A stretch of DNA of 64,000 nt from Aurantiochytrium sp. KH105 (taxonomy: Eukaryota > Sar > Bigyra > Thraustochytrida > Thraustochytriidae), in NCBI GenBank assembly GCA_003116975.1, contig BGKB01000018.1:62001-126000 (forward strand), in the 5' to 3' direction. Position numbers and translations under genes: made by a program. Of the stretch, positions 1 to 9,958 are shown piece by piece (position 1 is the stretch's first letter; every line of letters begins with the position of its first letter). The notes beneath the pieces were generated by a model that was not told where the DNA came from, made no database searches, and saw only the letters and a program-made list of their open reading frames with translations.

Positions 1-626
1 CGGCGCGGCGCGGATCGCCTCCTCGCGCGGGCGCAAGTGGGCGCGGCGCGGACGAAGGCGGCGCGCGGGCGGCGGCGGCGGCAGCAGCGGCCTCGAGGTC
101 TGCCGCGACAACGGCGCCGCGCCAGGCCGCCCGCCTTGGCGCCGCCTGGGCGAACCAGCGCGAACCGCGGTTCCTTGCCGGTTCTGTCACGGTTCCTCGC
201 CGCAACCCGAATTGCAGAGTTCCGCGGTGGTTCTGTATTGGTTCTGCGACGCGCGGGGCCGCGCTTTCGCACATTAGCCAGGCGCGAGCGAGCGACGGAT
301 GATGTCTTGCCGGCCAGCGCTCCGGAGAAGACGTCTTTGCTTGCCATGGAAATGTCCGCAAATCGATCGAGGCGGCGAGCGGCCTGTGCTGGCGAAACGG
401 CGGCGGGCTTGGCCGTCCGTCGGGTCAGTTAGTTGGTCTCGAGGAGCGAGTCTCTGTCTCTGTCTCTGTGTCGCTATCTGCGGCTGCTGGTATTATCTCC
501 CGCGAGACAAAGCCCGAACGAGAGCGCGGAGCTTGAGCTCGAGACCAGGCAGGGTCGACGCGACCCGCTGCAGCTCGCGGTCCGGGAAAGAGAGGAAGCG
601 GCGGCAGCGCAGTAGACGGAGTCAAG
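1..626. other. GC-rich upstream region, no gene recognised
   Basis: Open frames here are long only because of base composition; they encode Arg/Ala-rich low-complexity sequence with no domain. A short run of GTCTCT units lies near 450-475. The last part is probably promoter and 5' UTR of the gene that starts at 627. Confidence 0.4.
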
Positions 627-1184
627 ATGGACAAGTACTCGCGCGCGGTGCAGGACCGCATGGTCGCCTCGCTGCCGGAGGGCAAGGAGCAGGAGCGAGG
701 CGAGGCGTGCTTCAAGACCGCGAGTCGTTGCTTTACCGAGGTGAGCAAATGCATTTCTGCAAACGGCCCGTGCGCGCGCAAGCATTTCCTCAAGGGAGCG
801 AGAACGGCTTGCGGGCCTGTTGCCACTGAAGAGTTCAAAAAGCATGCAGAGTACTGCCAGACACAATGCGAAGCCAGTGCGCTTGGCATGAAGGGCTCAA
901 CGCTCGAGATGCAGCGTCGTGTCAAGGGTGACGACGCACCCGAGGTCTCTGAGATTCCTCAGGGCCGCAAAGCGCCCGACACGATCACGAATCCTGCCAA
1001 AATCAAGGAGTGGCATCGCTGCGTAACTGGCTGCCAGTCCTCCAAAGCCGTAGAGTCCGAGGCCTACACCAAGTGCTACGAGGACTATCTATTGCGCGCC
1101 ATGGCCGACTGCTCCATGGAAAAGTGTCGCAGCAAGCTTCTTGCTTGCAAAGAAAAGCGCTGCGACCCGCTTTACGAGGACTAG
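627..1184 (+). CDS. small cysteine-rich protein of unknown function
   Basis: This is a 185-residue protein with a good initiation context (gtcaagATGG). I do not recognise the family. It has no obvious signal peptide or membrane segment and is rich in Lys, Glu and Cys. More than a dozen cysteines are spread over two halves, including two CX3C pairs (CQTQC near residue 78 and CVTGC near residue 133) and a dense C-terminal group in the last 35 residues. Helical regions with paired cysteines resemble, only in general form, the disulfide-stapled helical hairpins of mitochondrial intermembrane-space proteins. That is a guess at fold class, not an assignment. The even codon use and clean stop support a real gene. 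No intron is needed. Confidence 0.6.
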   Translation: MDKYSRAVQDRMVASLPEGKEQERGEACFKTASRCFTEVSKCISANGPCARKHFLKGARTACGPVATEEFKKHAEYCQTQCEASALGMKGSTLEMQRRVKGDDAPEVSEIPQGRKAPDTITNPAKIKEWHRCVTGCQSSKAVESEAYTKCYEDYLLRAMADCSMEKCRSKLLACKEKRCDPLYED

Positions 1185-2127
1185 CCTTTCTCTTTCTTTT
1201 TTCCTGACTTCTTGAACTTTGCATTCTTTTGCTACTGCCATCATTCTGATCGTCTTGAGATCCTCGCTCAAGCGTGAGCAATAAGAGGTGAGCAAGCAAC
1301 CATTCAGGTAGCTAGCTAGCTAGCTCGCTAGCTAGCTCGCCAGTCAGCCAGTCAGCAAGCCTGAGTCCCTTATGGCGAACATACTTGCTTGCGTCCTCGT
1401 CATCATCATCAATATCACCATTCTGCTGGTCTATTCTCTCTGCTCGTCTCTCAACGGATTGTTCTCATGCCCATGATGATCCCTGCTCTCCTGCGTCATC
1501 GTCATCATCATCATCATCTTCTTCTTCTTCTTCATTGTATACTTGTCACTCTTAATCTTACTCTGCAGTAACTACACTAACTACGCACAGACACACTCCA
1601 TTCTCTTGCATCATCGTAAGATCACTAGTATCGCCACTCTGTTGCTGCCCTGCTGTTGGCTCTGTTCGTTCAACCCGTGTGCTTTTTTTTTTCATCCCAA
1701 TCCTTTGTCCGTCCTCCCCCGGGACTCCCGAGTCGCCGCATTGTGCACGGGATGTCTCATTCCTGCGCGATCGTCCCCTCCATTCCCCGTCTCCACTCGC
1801 TGTCAGCCGCATTCTGGGCCACGGGCGCCGAGACGCTGCCGCGCCCGAGGCCCCCGAGGTCGCCCGCGGCGCCGCCACGATCTGGCTCGGCAGCCTGTCG
1901 GACTCGGCCTCGCGCCATGGTCGGATTGTTGCCTCGGTCTGTCTGCCAGCCCTATCTTTGGTACTATGCCCTGCTCGCAGTGGTAGGCCTAGTAGTACAT
2001 CCCCGGCCCGGATGCCACCCGGCAGAACCGCATCGCTCGCTGTGGAAAGCCAAGTCCCGCGGCGCGAACTGCTTCGCCACGAGGTCGTGGACTCGCGGCG
2101 TGCACGCGCCCCTCGTCAGGAAGAACT
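1185..2127. other. intergenic region with CTAG and CAT microsatellites
   Basis: The 3' flank of the Cys-rich gene is followed by a CTAG-rich run (about 1306-1345), CAT/CTT-rich tracts (1400-1545) and a GC-rich stretch that is probably the promoter and 5' UTR of the downstream crotonase gene. No recognised coding sequence. Confidence 0.4.
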
Positions 2128-3069
2128 ATGGACGTCTCACGCTCGGCGCGCCGCGCGCAGATGCTGCGGCGGCATCTGGCCCCGGAGATGAAGATGGCGT
2201 CCCAGCACGTGTCGGCGAACGCGACGTCGAGCGCCGCCGACGCCGCTGAGCAAGAGAAGGACGTCATTCTCTACGAGGTCATTGATGGCGGAGTTTGCGT
2301 GCTGACCCTGAACCGCCCGACACGGCTCAACTCGCTGACGAACGAGATGCAGGCGCTGTACTTTGACATGCTCGACAAGGCCGCCGCCGATGAACGCGTT
2401 CGAGTCATTGTCGTGACGGGCGCAGGCCGCGCGTTCTGCGCGGGCGCCGAGATGGAGCTCCTCAAGACGATTGGCAGCAAGGACAAGCAGCCTGCCGGCA
2501 TGACCGCTCGCCGCAGCCTGCAGCAGTCGCAGGCCACGCGCATCCCCAAGCCCATCATTGCCGCCATCAACGGCCCCGCTGCAGGCCTTGGTTTTGTGCT
2601 GGCCATGCACACAGACGTGCGCTTTACCACCAAGGGCGCAAAGTTCACCTCGGCCTTTGCCAAGCGTGGTCTCGTCGCCGAGCACGGCAGCTCCTTCATG
2701 CTGCCCCGCATCGCCGGCGTTTCCAATGCCCTCGACGTGCTCTTGTCGTCCCGCGTGTTTCTTGGCGATGAGGCCAAGGACCTTGGCCTCGTCACTCGCG
2801 TCTACGAGGACAAGGACGCCCTTATGAAGGCCACGCTTGAGTATGCCCGTGAGATGGCCAAGATGTGCTCGCCAGCCTCCATGGCGGCGATGAAGCGCCA
2901 GGTGTACGAGCACCTCGATCGTGACCAAGATACATCTTACGATGAGTCGGACAAACTCATGACTCGGTCCTTCAAGCATCCTGACAGCAAGGAAGGCGTC
3001 GCAAGCTATGTCGAAAAGCGCGACCCGGACTTTCAGGGACTCAAGGCTGGTTATATTCACGATAAGTAA
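2128..3069 (+). CDS. enoyl-CoA hydratase/isomerase (crotonase) family protein
   Basis: This 313-residue crotonase-fold enzyme probably acts on acyl-CoA thioesters in beta-oxidation or a related pathway. The fold core starts near residue 45 (GGVCVLTLNRPTRLNSL). The first oxyanion-hole segment is GAGRAFCAGAEM and the second is in NGPAAGLGFVLAM. The block AFAKRGLVAEHGSSFMLPR keeps the glutamate equivalent to the second catalytic Glu (E185), but lacks the usual LPEV glutamate. That pattern is shared with many bacterial-type crotonases, so the exact reaction (hydratase or isomerase) is open. The first 40 residues are Arg/Ala/Ser-rich with few acids at the very start, compatible with a mitochondrial presequence. 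There is no C-terminal PTS1. The first in-frame ATG is used; ATGs at residues 12 and 21 are alternatives. Confidence 0.9.
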   Translation: MDVSRSARRAQMLRRHLAPEMKMASQHVSANATSSAADAAEQEKDVILYEVIDGGVCVLTLNRPTRLNSLTNEMQALYFDMLDKAAADERVRVIVVTGAGRAFCAGAEMELLKTIGSKDKQPAGMTARRSLQQSQATRIPKPIIAAINGPAAGLGFVLAMHTDVRFTTKGAKFTSAFAKRGLVAEHGSSFMLPRIAGVSNALDVLLSSRVFLGDEAKDLGLVTRVYEDKDALMKATLEYAREMAKMCSPASMAAMKRQVYEHLDRDQDTSYDESDKLMTRSFKHPDSKEGVASYVEKRDPDFQGLKAGYIHDK

Positions 3070-3458
3070 TCTTGTAAAAAGAATTGGTGATCGAATTCAA
3101 AAAAAAAGTCATGAGAGAGAAAAGAAAAAAGAACAATAAAAGTAGAATGAAGGAAAACGAGGGTACTACAGGGTACACACGTGTTGGGCGTATGCATGAA
3201 TGCATGCATGCATGCATGAATGCATGCATGCATGCATGAATGAATGAACGATTGATGAAGAAAAGTGTGTGCGGAACTTGAGTTTGTCTCTTTCTTTTAG
3301 GGCCTTGCTTGCTTGCTTGCTTGCATGCATGCTGGCATGCTTATTTGCGCGCTTGTTTGCATCCATGCATGTTAGATGGCTCGCTCGCTGGCTGACTGGC
3401 CGCGACTGGCTGGCTGAGAGACTGCAGCAAAAGTCTGTGTGAGTACGAGGGCAAAAAT
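3070..3458. repeat. convergent intergenic spacer with CATG and CTTG repeats
   Basis: The spacer lies between two converging genes. It has an ATGC/ATGA tandem tract (about 3190-3249), CTTG repeats (about 3301-3330) and a GCTG/GACTGGC-rich stretch up to 3420. No coding signal is visible; both 3' UTRs should end here. Confidence 0.6.
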
Positions 3459-6400
3459 CTAGCTCACAAGACCGCCAAGGATGTCATCGAGAAGTGCGTC
3501 GGCTGCACTCTGAGGGCGTAGCTCAGCTGGTGGCGTCGTGGCAGGCGCCACATCGTTTCGGACAAGTGATTTTGGCAATGTCACATCCAGCTGAGCTGGA
3601 TCCGTCTCGGTCTCAGTCTCAGATTTCGTCTCCGCTTTGGCTTTGGCCTCGGCAGCTGCTTTCGCTTTAGCTCGAGCTGCGGCTCTTGCAGGAAGTCGGC
3701 GAACCAATCCTTGCGCATCCGTCACTGTGGTGGGGTCATCCGTAGCAGGCTTCACCTCGGCGCTGCTGCTGTGAGGAGGAGGTCCCTGCGGCGTTGTTTC
3801 GGCGAGGACTTGCGGCGTCGCCTCGGTAGGGACTTGAGGTGCAACATCCTTGGGGACTTGAGGAGTCCCTTCTATCAGAGCTTCGGGCCTCGCCTCTGGG
3901 TCCAGCGCGGACGACGACGACGAAGAAGATGAGGAGGACGCAGGTTCAGGCGAAGACGCCGAGGACGTTGGTGCAGCCGGACTCGTGCTTGAGGTCAAGC
4001 GGCGGGCCTCATCGGATACAAGACCCTGCACGAGCGGCGGCAGCCAAAAGGCAAGAGAACGCCGCACCTTCTCTGCAAACGTGCAAGGTGCCTGGCCAGG
4101 GAGACTGCGCCAGGTTTTGGAGAAATCAACAGCAGCGCTGCTCGACTGATCCTTTTCCTTCACCAGCGTGCGCATGCGTTCGCGGGCCTCTGGTGGCAGC
4201 GCCTCGTCACAAACAAGGTCCGCCTCCACACGTTTGGCAGTCTTGGTCAGGGTGGGCGATTCGACATAGAACCACGAAAATTGCGATCGGTTGCTTTGCG
4301 GGAGACGCATGTCGTAAGGGCTCATGATGAGTCCAAGAAACGGCTCAAGATTCGAAGGGCCATCCCGGAAAAGCGCCTGGTAGTTGGCCTGGTTCGCAAC
4401 GTCGCATTGGCTGGGTACCGGCTCAAAGGTCGGATGGCTATGATACCACCCAACCACGGTCAGCCCGTCCTTTTGGATCGTGTCGCGCAGCGCCACCTCG
4501 GTCATAGGATCCATTTCGCACTCGGTGGCACCGTCCAAGGTGGACCGACCTGGGTAGGCGCCCTTGATTTCGATGGTTAGTTTCGCAGCATCAAAGGTAC
4601 CGGCAAGGAAGCCCATCACTTCTGACGTGGACAAGTGAGCGTGCAAATCCACCGTTGCGTACACACTCGAGTGAACAGTGACGCGAAACGGCTGCGATCG
4701 CGGCCCACTTGCGGGAGGGCCCACATACTGAGAAAAGGGAACGAATTCAAGAGCTTCCGAAGGGGCCTGAATGAATCGTGTGGCCGTCCGTCGACGCGAA
4801 CGGTTCCTCGAGTACTCTGTTCTGCCGTCCTCGCCGTATACTTGTTGCTGCTTGGCTTGCTGCTTTTCCCACGCCTCTTGCTTCTTGCGTTGGGCCCGTA
4901 GTTTGCGTTTTTCGGCAGCGCTCGGGCTAGAACCAAGTTTACCGCCGGCGCGCTCGGCATCGTTATCGCAGCAGCTCTCATTGCCGTCGTCATCGTCGTC
5001 GTCATTGTTGTCGTTGTTCTGGTAGTCGCGACGGCGGGGTCCTGAACCGTCGACCTTTTGCCGGAGCTTGATGCCCTTGGCCTTCATTCGGGCCAAGAGG
5101 ACATCGTTGCGCTGACGTGCTGACAGCGAACTTAAGTCAGCCGTCTCATCCATAATGTCAAAGCCCTCCGGGAGACCTTCCACATCATAATGGATGCCGT
5201 CATTGCTCTCGTCGCCTTGTTCGGGTACGTCAGCTGGATCAGAAGCCTCATCAGGCTCGGATATGTCTGGCTGGGCTGCGGACCTCGAGCTATTGCTGCT
5301 GCCGCGTCCACTCCGCCCAGTTGCAGGGCAATCAGGCGATGCTTCCGCCTGATTTGACGACTGCTCCTCGTAACGATGAGAATCTTCTTTGTGTTCGACT
5401 TGCTGGGGGCTGGGCGCTCTCGGCTCGTCATCTCGATTCAGCGAGTCTCCCGATGTATGCACAGGCGCAGCGACAGAACCTGTAGCGAGGCCCAGTGCGC
5501 CCTGGTCGTCACCATCGTCAAAGGTTGGATGTCCGTGGCCCGCAGAGGATTCTGCTGCAAAGGCTGCATCCATGTCACGATCAGCCTGGTCGTACGCAGC
5601 TGAAGGGGACGAAACGCCAACGCTACCGCCGCTGCCTGCTGCTCCTGCTGCTCTCGATGATGATGCTGCAGCTACTGCTGCTGCTGCTGCTGAATTGTGG
5701 TCACCATGCAGGCTAGAGTCATGCACGTGCATACCCATGTCAGCTTCATTTGATCCGAATTCAAGGACTGGACTCGACGCGAGCTGCTCACGAGAATGCT
5801 CGTAAAAGTGTGATGACGCACTGGAGTGCTGCTGCTCAGGACCGGTGGACGCGCAGGCAGTGGCAGAGTTGACCGCAGCAGGCACTGCCGCGTGATACTG
5901 ACTGCCCTGGTTTTCCTTTTCCGTATTGCCATTGTGGGCCGTGGTAGTGTCAGCGGCGATGACCTTGGCTTGCTGCTTGCCGGTCTCGGCTACTTTCGAC
6001 TTTTGCTGCGAAGACACCGAGTCAGACCTGCGCTTCTCCGCGGCAGCGGACCGCTTGGCATTGGCAACCTCGGTCCGGTAGGCGCGTTGGCCGCGAGATC
6101 CGTGGACGCCATAGGCGCGCGCGGCGGCTGAGTTTGGATCGAGCGGCTTGCCTGAGAGGGTGTACCCTTCTCCGGACTCGCGCACCTTGTCCGGCAAGGG
6201 TTTGTCATCCTTGTAGAGCTTAATAAAGTACTTTTGCGCATGCGAAGCGATGTCGCGAGGCTTGCGTCCCGAGTCGAGATGGGCGGCGCACTTTTTCCAG
6301 TCGCGGCCGTAGAGCTCAAGGGCCTCTTCGAAGCGAGTCTCCTCGGTCGAGGTCCAGCGGCGCGGGGCTGCACGCTTCCTCTCGCCGTCTTTTTTACTGG

Positions 6401-6725
6401 AAGAAGCACTCGACTGCTTGCGTCCACGTCCGCGTCGGCGTGGCTTGGCCCCGGCGCTGTCGTCGCTGAGGTAGTCGTCCTCTTCGTCGTCGGCAACGTC
6501 CGAGACGTTGGCCTGCTCGTAGTCCTCGTCCAGCGTGCGCCGCTTGCCGCCCTGGCCGCGTTTGCCGCCCTTCTTCTTGCGCTTGCGCCTGCCCCCGACG
6601 TAGGCGCCGTCGTCTTCCTCGGACTCGCTCGAGTCCATGAACCCGGCCATCGCATTCATCGCGTACTCGTTGTCCTCCTGCAGCAGGCGCGCGATCAGCG
6701 CCGAGCTCGCGTCATCCATGGCCAT
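3459..6725 (-). CDS. MYSM1-like SANT/Myb + JAMM (MPN+) deubiquitinase
   Basis: The 1088-residue protein combines a DNA-binding-type Myb/SANT domain with a JAMM metalloprotease. The SANT lies at about residues 115-165 (RRWTSTEETRFEEALELYG) and ends in SHAQKYF, the signature usual in plant and protist one-repeat Myb proteins. The MPN domain (about 670-830) has a complete JAMM set: E702 in STSEVMGF, H762 and H764 in WYHSHP, then S772 and D775, matching H-x-H-x7-S-x2-D. This Myb plus MPN+ order is that of MYSM1, a nuclear H2A deubiquitinase. No SWIRM domain could be recognised between them. An acidic/basic N-terminus, long Ser/Ala/Gln-rich linkers (200-600) and a low-complexity C-terminal tail surround the domains. 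The start at 6725 gives MAMDD; the open frame runs 179 codons further up, but that part is Arg-rich low complexity and looks like 5' UTR. Confidence 0.88.
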   Translation of the reverse strand: MAMDDASSALIARLLQEDNEYAMNAMAGFMDSSESEEDDGAYVGGRRKRKKKGGKRGQGGKRRTLDEDYEQANVSDVADDEEDDYLSDDSAGAKPRRRGRGRKQSSASSSKKDGERKRAAPRRWTSTEETRFEEALELYGRDWKKCAAHLDSGRKPRDIASHAQKYFIKLYKDDKPLPDKVRESGEGYTLSGKPLDPNSAAARAYGVHGSRGQRAYRTEVANAKRSAAAEKRRSDSVSSQQKSKVAETGKQQAKVIAADTTTAHNGNTEKENQGSQYHAAVPAAVNSATACASTGPEQQHSSASSHFYEHSREQLASSPVLEFGSNEADMGMHVHDSSLHGDHNSAAAAAVAAASSSRAAGAAGSGGSVGVSSPSAAYDQADRDMDAAFAAESSAGHGHPTFDDGDDQGALGLATGSVAAPVHTSGDSLNRDDEPRAPSPQQVEHKEDSHRYEEQSSNQAEASPDCPATGRSGRGSSNSSRSAAQPDISEPDEASDPADVPEQGDESNDGIHYDVEGLPEGFDIMDETADLSSLSARQRNDVLLARMKAKGIKLRQKVDGSGPRRRDYQNNDNNDDDDDDGNESCCDNDAERAGGKLGSSPSAAEKRKLRAQRKKQEAWEKQQAKQQQVYGEDGRTEYSRNRSRRRTATRFIQAPSEALEFVPFSQYVGPPASGPRSQPFRVTVHSSVYATVDLHAHLSTSEVMGFLAGTFDAAKLTIEIKGAYPGRSTLDGATECEMDPMTEVALRDTIQKDGLTVVGWYHSHPTFEPVPSQCDVANQANYQALFRDGPSNLEPFLGLIMSPYDMRLPQSNRSQFSWFYVESPTLTKTAKRVEADLVCDEALPPEARERMRTLVKEKDQSSSAAVDFSKTWRSLPGQAPCTFAEKVRRSLAFWLPPLVQGLVSDEARRLTSSTSPAAPTSSASSPEPASSSSSSSSSSALDPEARPEALIEGTPQVPKDVAPQVPTEATPQVLAETTPQGPPPHSSSAEVKPATDDPTTVTDAQGLVRRLPARAAARAKAKAAAEAKAKAETKSETETETDPAQLDVTLPKSLVRNDVAPATTPPAELRPQSAADALLDDILGGLVS

Positions 6726-7328
6726 GTTTGCCGCCTCCGCTCCCGCGACGTCTCGCCTCGAGCGCGGCCTGGATTCCCGATCTTTGCTCTTGCAGCGCAG
6801 CGCAGTGTCGTAGAGCGAGACCAACCGACCTCGCGGGCGCGTCAATCGATCACTCAAATCAAATCGAATCGAATCGATCACCCGATCCCGCGGGTCGATC
6901 ACGACCCGCCCGAGCGCGGCCTCCTGGCGCTCGCGCGCGCCGCAGCCCGCGCGCCGCGCCTGTCCCCGCCGCCGGCCGCGCGCGCGTCGCCGCCTCTGCC
7001 CGCGTGCGCGCGTGCGTCGCCGCCTCTGCCGCGTCTCGCGCGTTGAGTTTGGATTTGGTTGCTCGCTGCTCTCTTTTTTGCCGCGGGCTTGGGAGGAATG
7101 GAGGGAGCCTTCCGCCGCCGCAAAGCTCTGTGTGGCTCGCTTTTGCTCCACTTGCGCGCGGCCCGCGCAAGTCGGACTCCCGCCGCGCCCACTGTGCCGC
7201 GGCCGCGGCCGCTGGCCAAGCGCTGGTGACGCGCCGCGCAAGTGAGGCTTTCCGCTCGCCAAGTGGGTTATAGCGCCCGCGCACTGCGCATCCCTGCCGG
7301 CTAACCGCAGAAAGAAAAATCTTTCTCA

Positions 7329-7363
<35 letters not shown>

Positions 7364-8103
7364 GCAGTGGCGGCGCCGCGAGTGACAGTTAGGCTTTATG
7401 GCCCAAATCAAGGCGTCGCAGGGACACCCCCCCTGCTGGACTCGTGTTGCTCCACCTTTGACACCCAGAGCCGTACCGCGACGGCCGGATCTGCGATTCC
7501 TGGGCCAAACATGAGCTCAAGAGCGAATCCCGGCGGCTGCTGTACGAGGTTCTTCGAACGGCGCCAGAGACCGCACCACTGCAGAGATACACGCCCAGAG
7601 GCCGGGGCAGCCCCCCCTGCAGGGTCCGTGCCGGGAAACTGGTCTATCAAAACACAGCATTGCCGGGTAAACTAAAATTTATCCGACCCTATCCCTTAGG
7701 ATTTCCCGAAGGGCGGTGTTTCGCCGGAGAGCGCATAACTCGAAGGCCGAGTCTCCGTCGTCGCCGCGCCCGTCGCTCGAGACCGCCCGGCGCCGCGGAG
7801 CGAGCGAAGCAGCGCGGAGCGCAGCACGTCGCGGCCCACCGCGCCCTCGAGAGCGCACGCGGTCTGCCGCCGCGGCCCCGCTGCGGACGGCCTGGACGGC
7901 GCAGGAGGCGCGAGGTGCCCCGCTGGCACGTGGTGCACGCGCACCTTACGAGGCGCTTACGTACTCCTAGCCGGCCGGAGCGACGCCGCCCTTGAGACGA
8001 GACAGAAACAGGCAGAGCTGCAACGCAAGCCGGTCTGCGGACGTACGGACCTGCGTGCGTGCGTGCGTGCGTGCTTGTTTGCGAAGCGTGCTTGCTCGCG
8101 AAG
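6726..8103. promoter_or_regulatory. divergent promoter region between the MYSM1-like and LCB1 genes
   Basis: The region is 1.4 kb and GC-rich. It contains a CT dinucleotide tract (7333-7361), then a less repetitive, non-coding-looking stretch (about 7370-7720) with two similar C-rich motifs (around 7425 and 7607) that could be a structured RNA or just promoter. From 7720 on the sequence is very GC-rich and probably the LCB1 5' UTR. No gene is recognised. Confidence 0.4.
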
Positions 8104-9756
8104 ATGAGCGCCGCTTCCGCCGCCGAGCCGGGCGCAGAGGACCTGACGTTGTCCATCCATGTGCCGCACTTTGTGACGAGCATGTTGGCGCAGATTCCCG
8201 GCGCCAACGAGTACCTCAAGTGGTGGATCAACCTGTGGCGCGAGAACCCGGTGCATCTGCTTGTGGAAACGACGCTCATCCTGCTCATCCTCTACATCCT
8301 GCTGCAGAGACCCAGCAAGAAGCGGAGCAAGATGGAGACCCTGCCGGCCGCCGTAGCGCAGGAGCTCCTCAACGAGTACGAGCCCGAGCCGCTGTGCCCG
8401 CCCCTCACCGAGGGCGCACGCATGGTGCTCGAGGACTCTGTTCTCCTCGAGACCAAGCCATCCAAGTACACCAAGGTAAGCGGCGTCGACAAGGAGGTGT
8501 TGAACCTTACGACCATGGACTTTCTTGGATTTGGACAGCGCAAGGAAATCCACAAGGCTGCCGAAGACGCCCTCAACAAATATGGCTGCGGATCCTGCGG
8601 CCCGCGAGGCTTTTACGGCTCCATCGATGTGCACGTCTTTCTCGAAAAAGACCTGGCCAACTTCTTTGGCACGGATGATTGCATCGTGTACTCTGACGCC
8701 GACTCGACCGCCACGAGCGCCATCCCTGCCTTCTCGAACCGCTCCGACCTTTTGGTCGTCGACGAGGCGGTCAACGATGCCATCATCACGGGTGTCAACC
8801 TCTCGCGCTCCCGCGTTCTCTTCTTCAAGCACAACGACATGGAGGACCTCGCACGCGTTCTGCAAAAGGTGGAAGAGGAGGATCGCCGTCTTAAGCGCAA
8901 GCCGCAGCGCCGCTTCATCGTAGTCGAGGGTCTCTACCGCAACTATGGCGACGTTTGCCCCCTCGATGAGGTTGTTGGGCTCAAGAACAAGTACCGCTGG
9001 CGTCTGTTTCTCGATGAGAGCCACTCGATCGGTGTCTTTGGCGCCTCGGGCAAGGGTGTTGCCGAGCATTTTGGCATCGAAATGTCCGAGATTGATCTCT
9101 TTGTCTCGTCTCTCAGCACCACCTTTGCCTCTGTCGGCGGCTTTTGTGTCGGCTCTCGCGAAGTGGTCGAGCACCAGCGTCTCAGTGGTGCTGGCTACTG
9201 CTTCTCGGCAAGTTCGCCCCCGTTTGTCTCCACTGTTGCTTCGCAGGCCATCAAGCTGCTTACCTCGGAGGCGCGCTCCAAGCTTGCTCCGGCCGTGAAG
9301 AAGAACGCACAGACTTTCCACGCTGCCGTGCGCAAGCTCGCTGATGGTGACCTTGTTACCGTCAGCAACCCGTCTTCAGCACTTGCTCACGTCCGTCTCG
9401 CGCCCAAGTACCAGCTCGCGGAGGACCCTGCTGACTATGACGAGGCTACGCGATGCGCTGAGGAGAAGACGCTCCGCGCAATCACCAAGAAGATGCGCGA
9501 GGAGGGTGTTTTGGCCACCGTTGCCAACTACATTATCCTCCCGGACACCGTGAAGCAGGTCGTCGGCAGCAACAAACGCCCGCCCCTGCCCCCGCCCTCC
9601 ATTCGCTTTGCAATCACTGCTCTGCACGACGAGGATGAGCTCACTCGCGCAGTCCAGACGCTCGTCAAATGCACGCGCGAGGCGCTCAAGGACCATCCTT
9701 CCGAGGCACCAGTGTCCGTCTCGACGCCGTCGATCACCCTTCGCAAGCGGCACTGA
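8104..9756 (+). CDS. LCB1: serine palmitoyltransferase subunit 1 (LCB1/SPTLC1)
   Basis: The 550-residue protein is the LCB1 subunit of serine palmitoyltransferase, which condenses serine and palmitoyl-CoA in the first step of sphingolipid synthesis at the ER. An N-terminal membrane segment lies at about residues 52-68, followed by a basic RPSKKR stretch. The fold-type I aminotransferase region covers about 110-540, with the LCB1-like blocks YGCGSCGPRGFYG, DESHSIGVFGASGKG and ASVGGFCVGS. At the site where the catalytic LCB2 subunit carries the PLP-binding lysine, this protein has SSLSTTFASVGG with no lysine, as expected for the non-catalytic LCB1. It would need an LCB2 partner encoded elsewhere. 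The start MSAASAAEP at 8104 is the first ATG in good context. Confidence 0.95.
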   Translation: MSAASAAEPGAEDLTLSIHVPHFVTSMLAQIPGANEYLKWWINLWRENPVHLLVETTLILLILYILLQRPSKKRSKMETLPAAVAQELLNEYEPEPLCPPLTEGARMVLEDSVLLETKPSKYTKVSGVDKEVLNLTTMDFLGFGQRKEIHKAAEDALNKYGCGSCGPRGFYGSIDVHVFLEKDLANFFGTDDCIVYSDADSTATSAIPAFSNRSDLLVVDEAVNDAIITGVNLSRSRVLFFKHNDMEDLARVLQKVEEEDRRLKRKPQRRFIVVEGLYRNYGDVCPLDEVVGLKNKYRWRLFLDESHSIGVFGASGKGVAEHFGIEMSEIDLFVSSLSTTFASVGGFCVGSREVVEHQRLSGAGYCFSASSPPFVSTVASQAIKLLTSEARSKLAPAVKKNAQTFHAAVRKLADGDLVTVSNPSSALAHVRLAPKYQLAEDPADYDEATRCAEEKTLRAITKKMREEGVLATVANYIILPDTVKQVVGSNKRPPLPPPSIRFAITALHDEDELTRAVQTLVKCTREALKDHPSEAPVSVSTPSITLRKRH

Positions 9757-9958
9757 TTTTTCGGCAATGTCCATGCACAATCAAAATCTATGCCTGACTG
9801 CGCAGCTGGCTGATCGATGACTTTCTTCTCCCTCCTTCTGCCTCTCTTATCTAAGAAAACTATAACAACGAGATGGCTTCCCTTCTGCTCTTGATCTACT
9901 CCCTTTTGTTTTGCACTCCGAGTCTCTGGCCGATCGAACTGTTATTTACGTTCTTCTT

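Noticed and set aside
6726..7262. 179-codon N-terminal extension of the MYSM1-like protein
   Set aside because: Low-complexity Arg-rich translation of GC-rich DNA; the strong pair of ATGs at 6725 is followed by normal coding sequence.
7340..7400. A U4 snRNA-like GCGCAGTGG after the CT tract
   Set aside because: Only nine bases match; the rest of the U4 sequence and its U6-pairing stems are not there.
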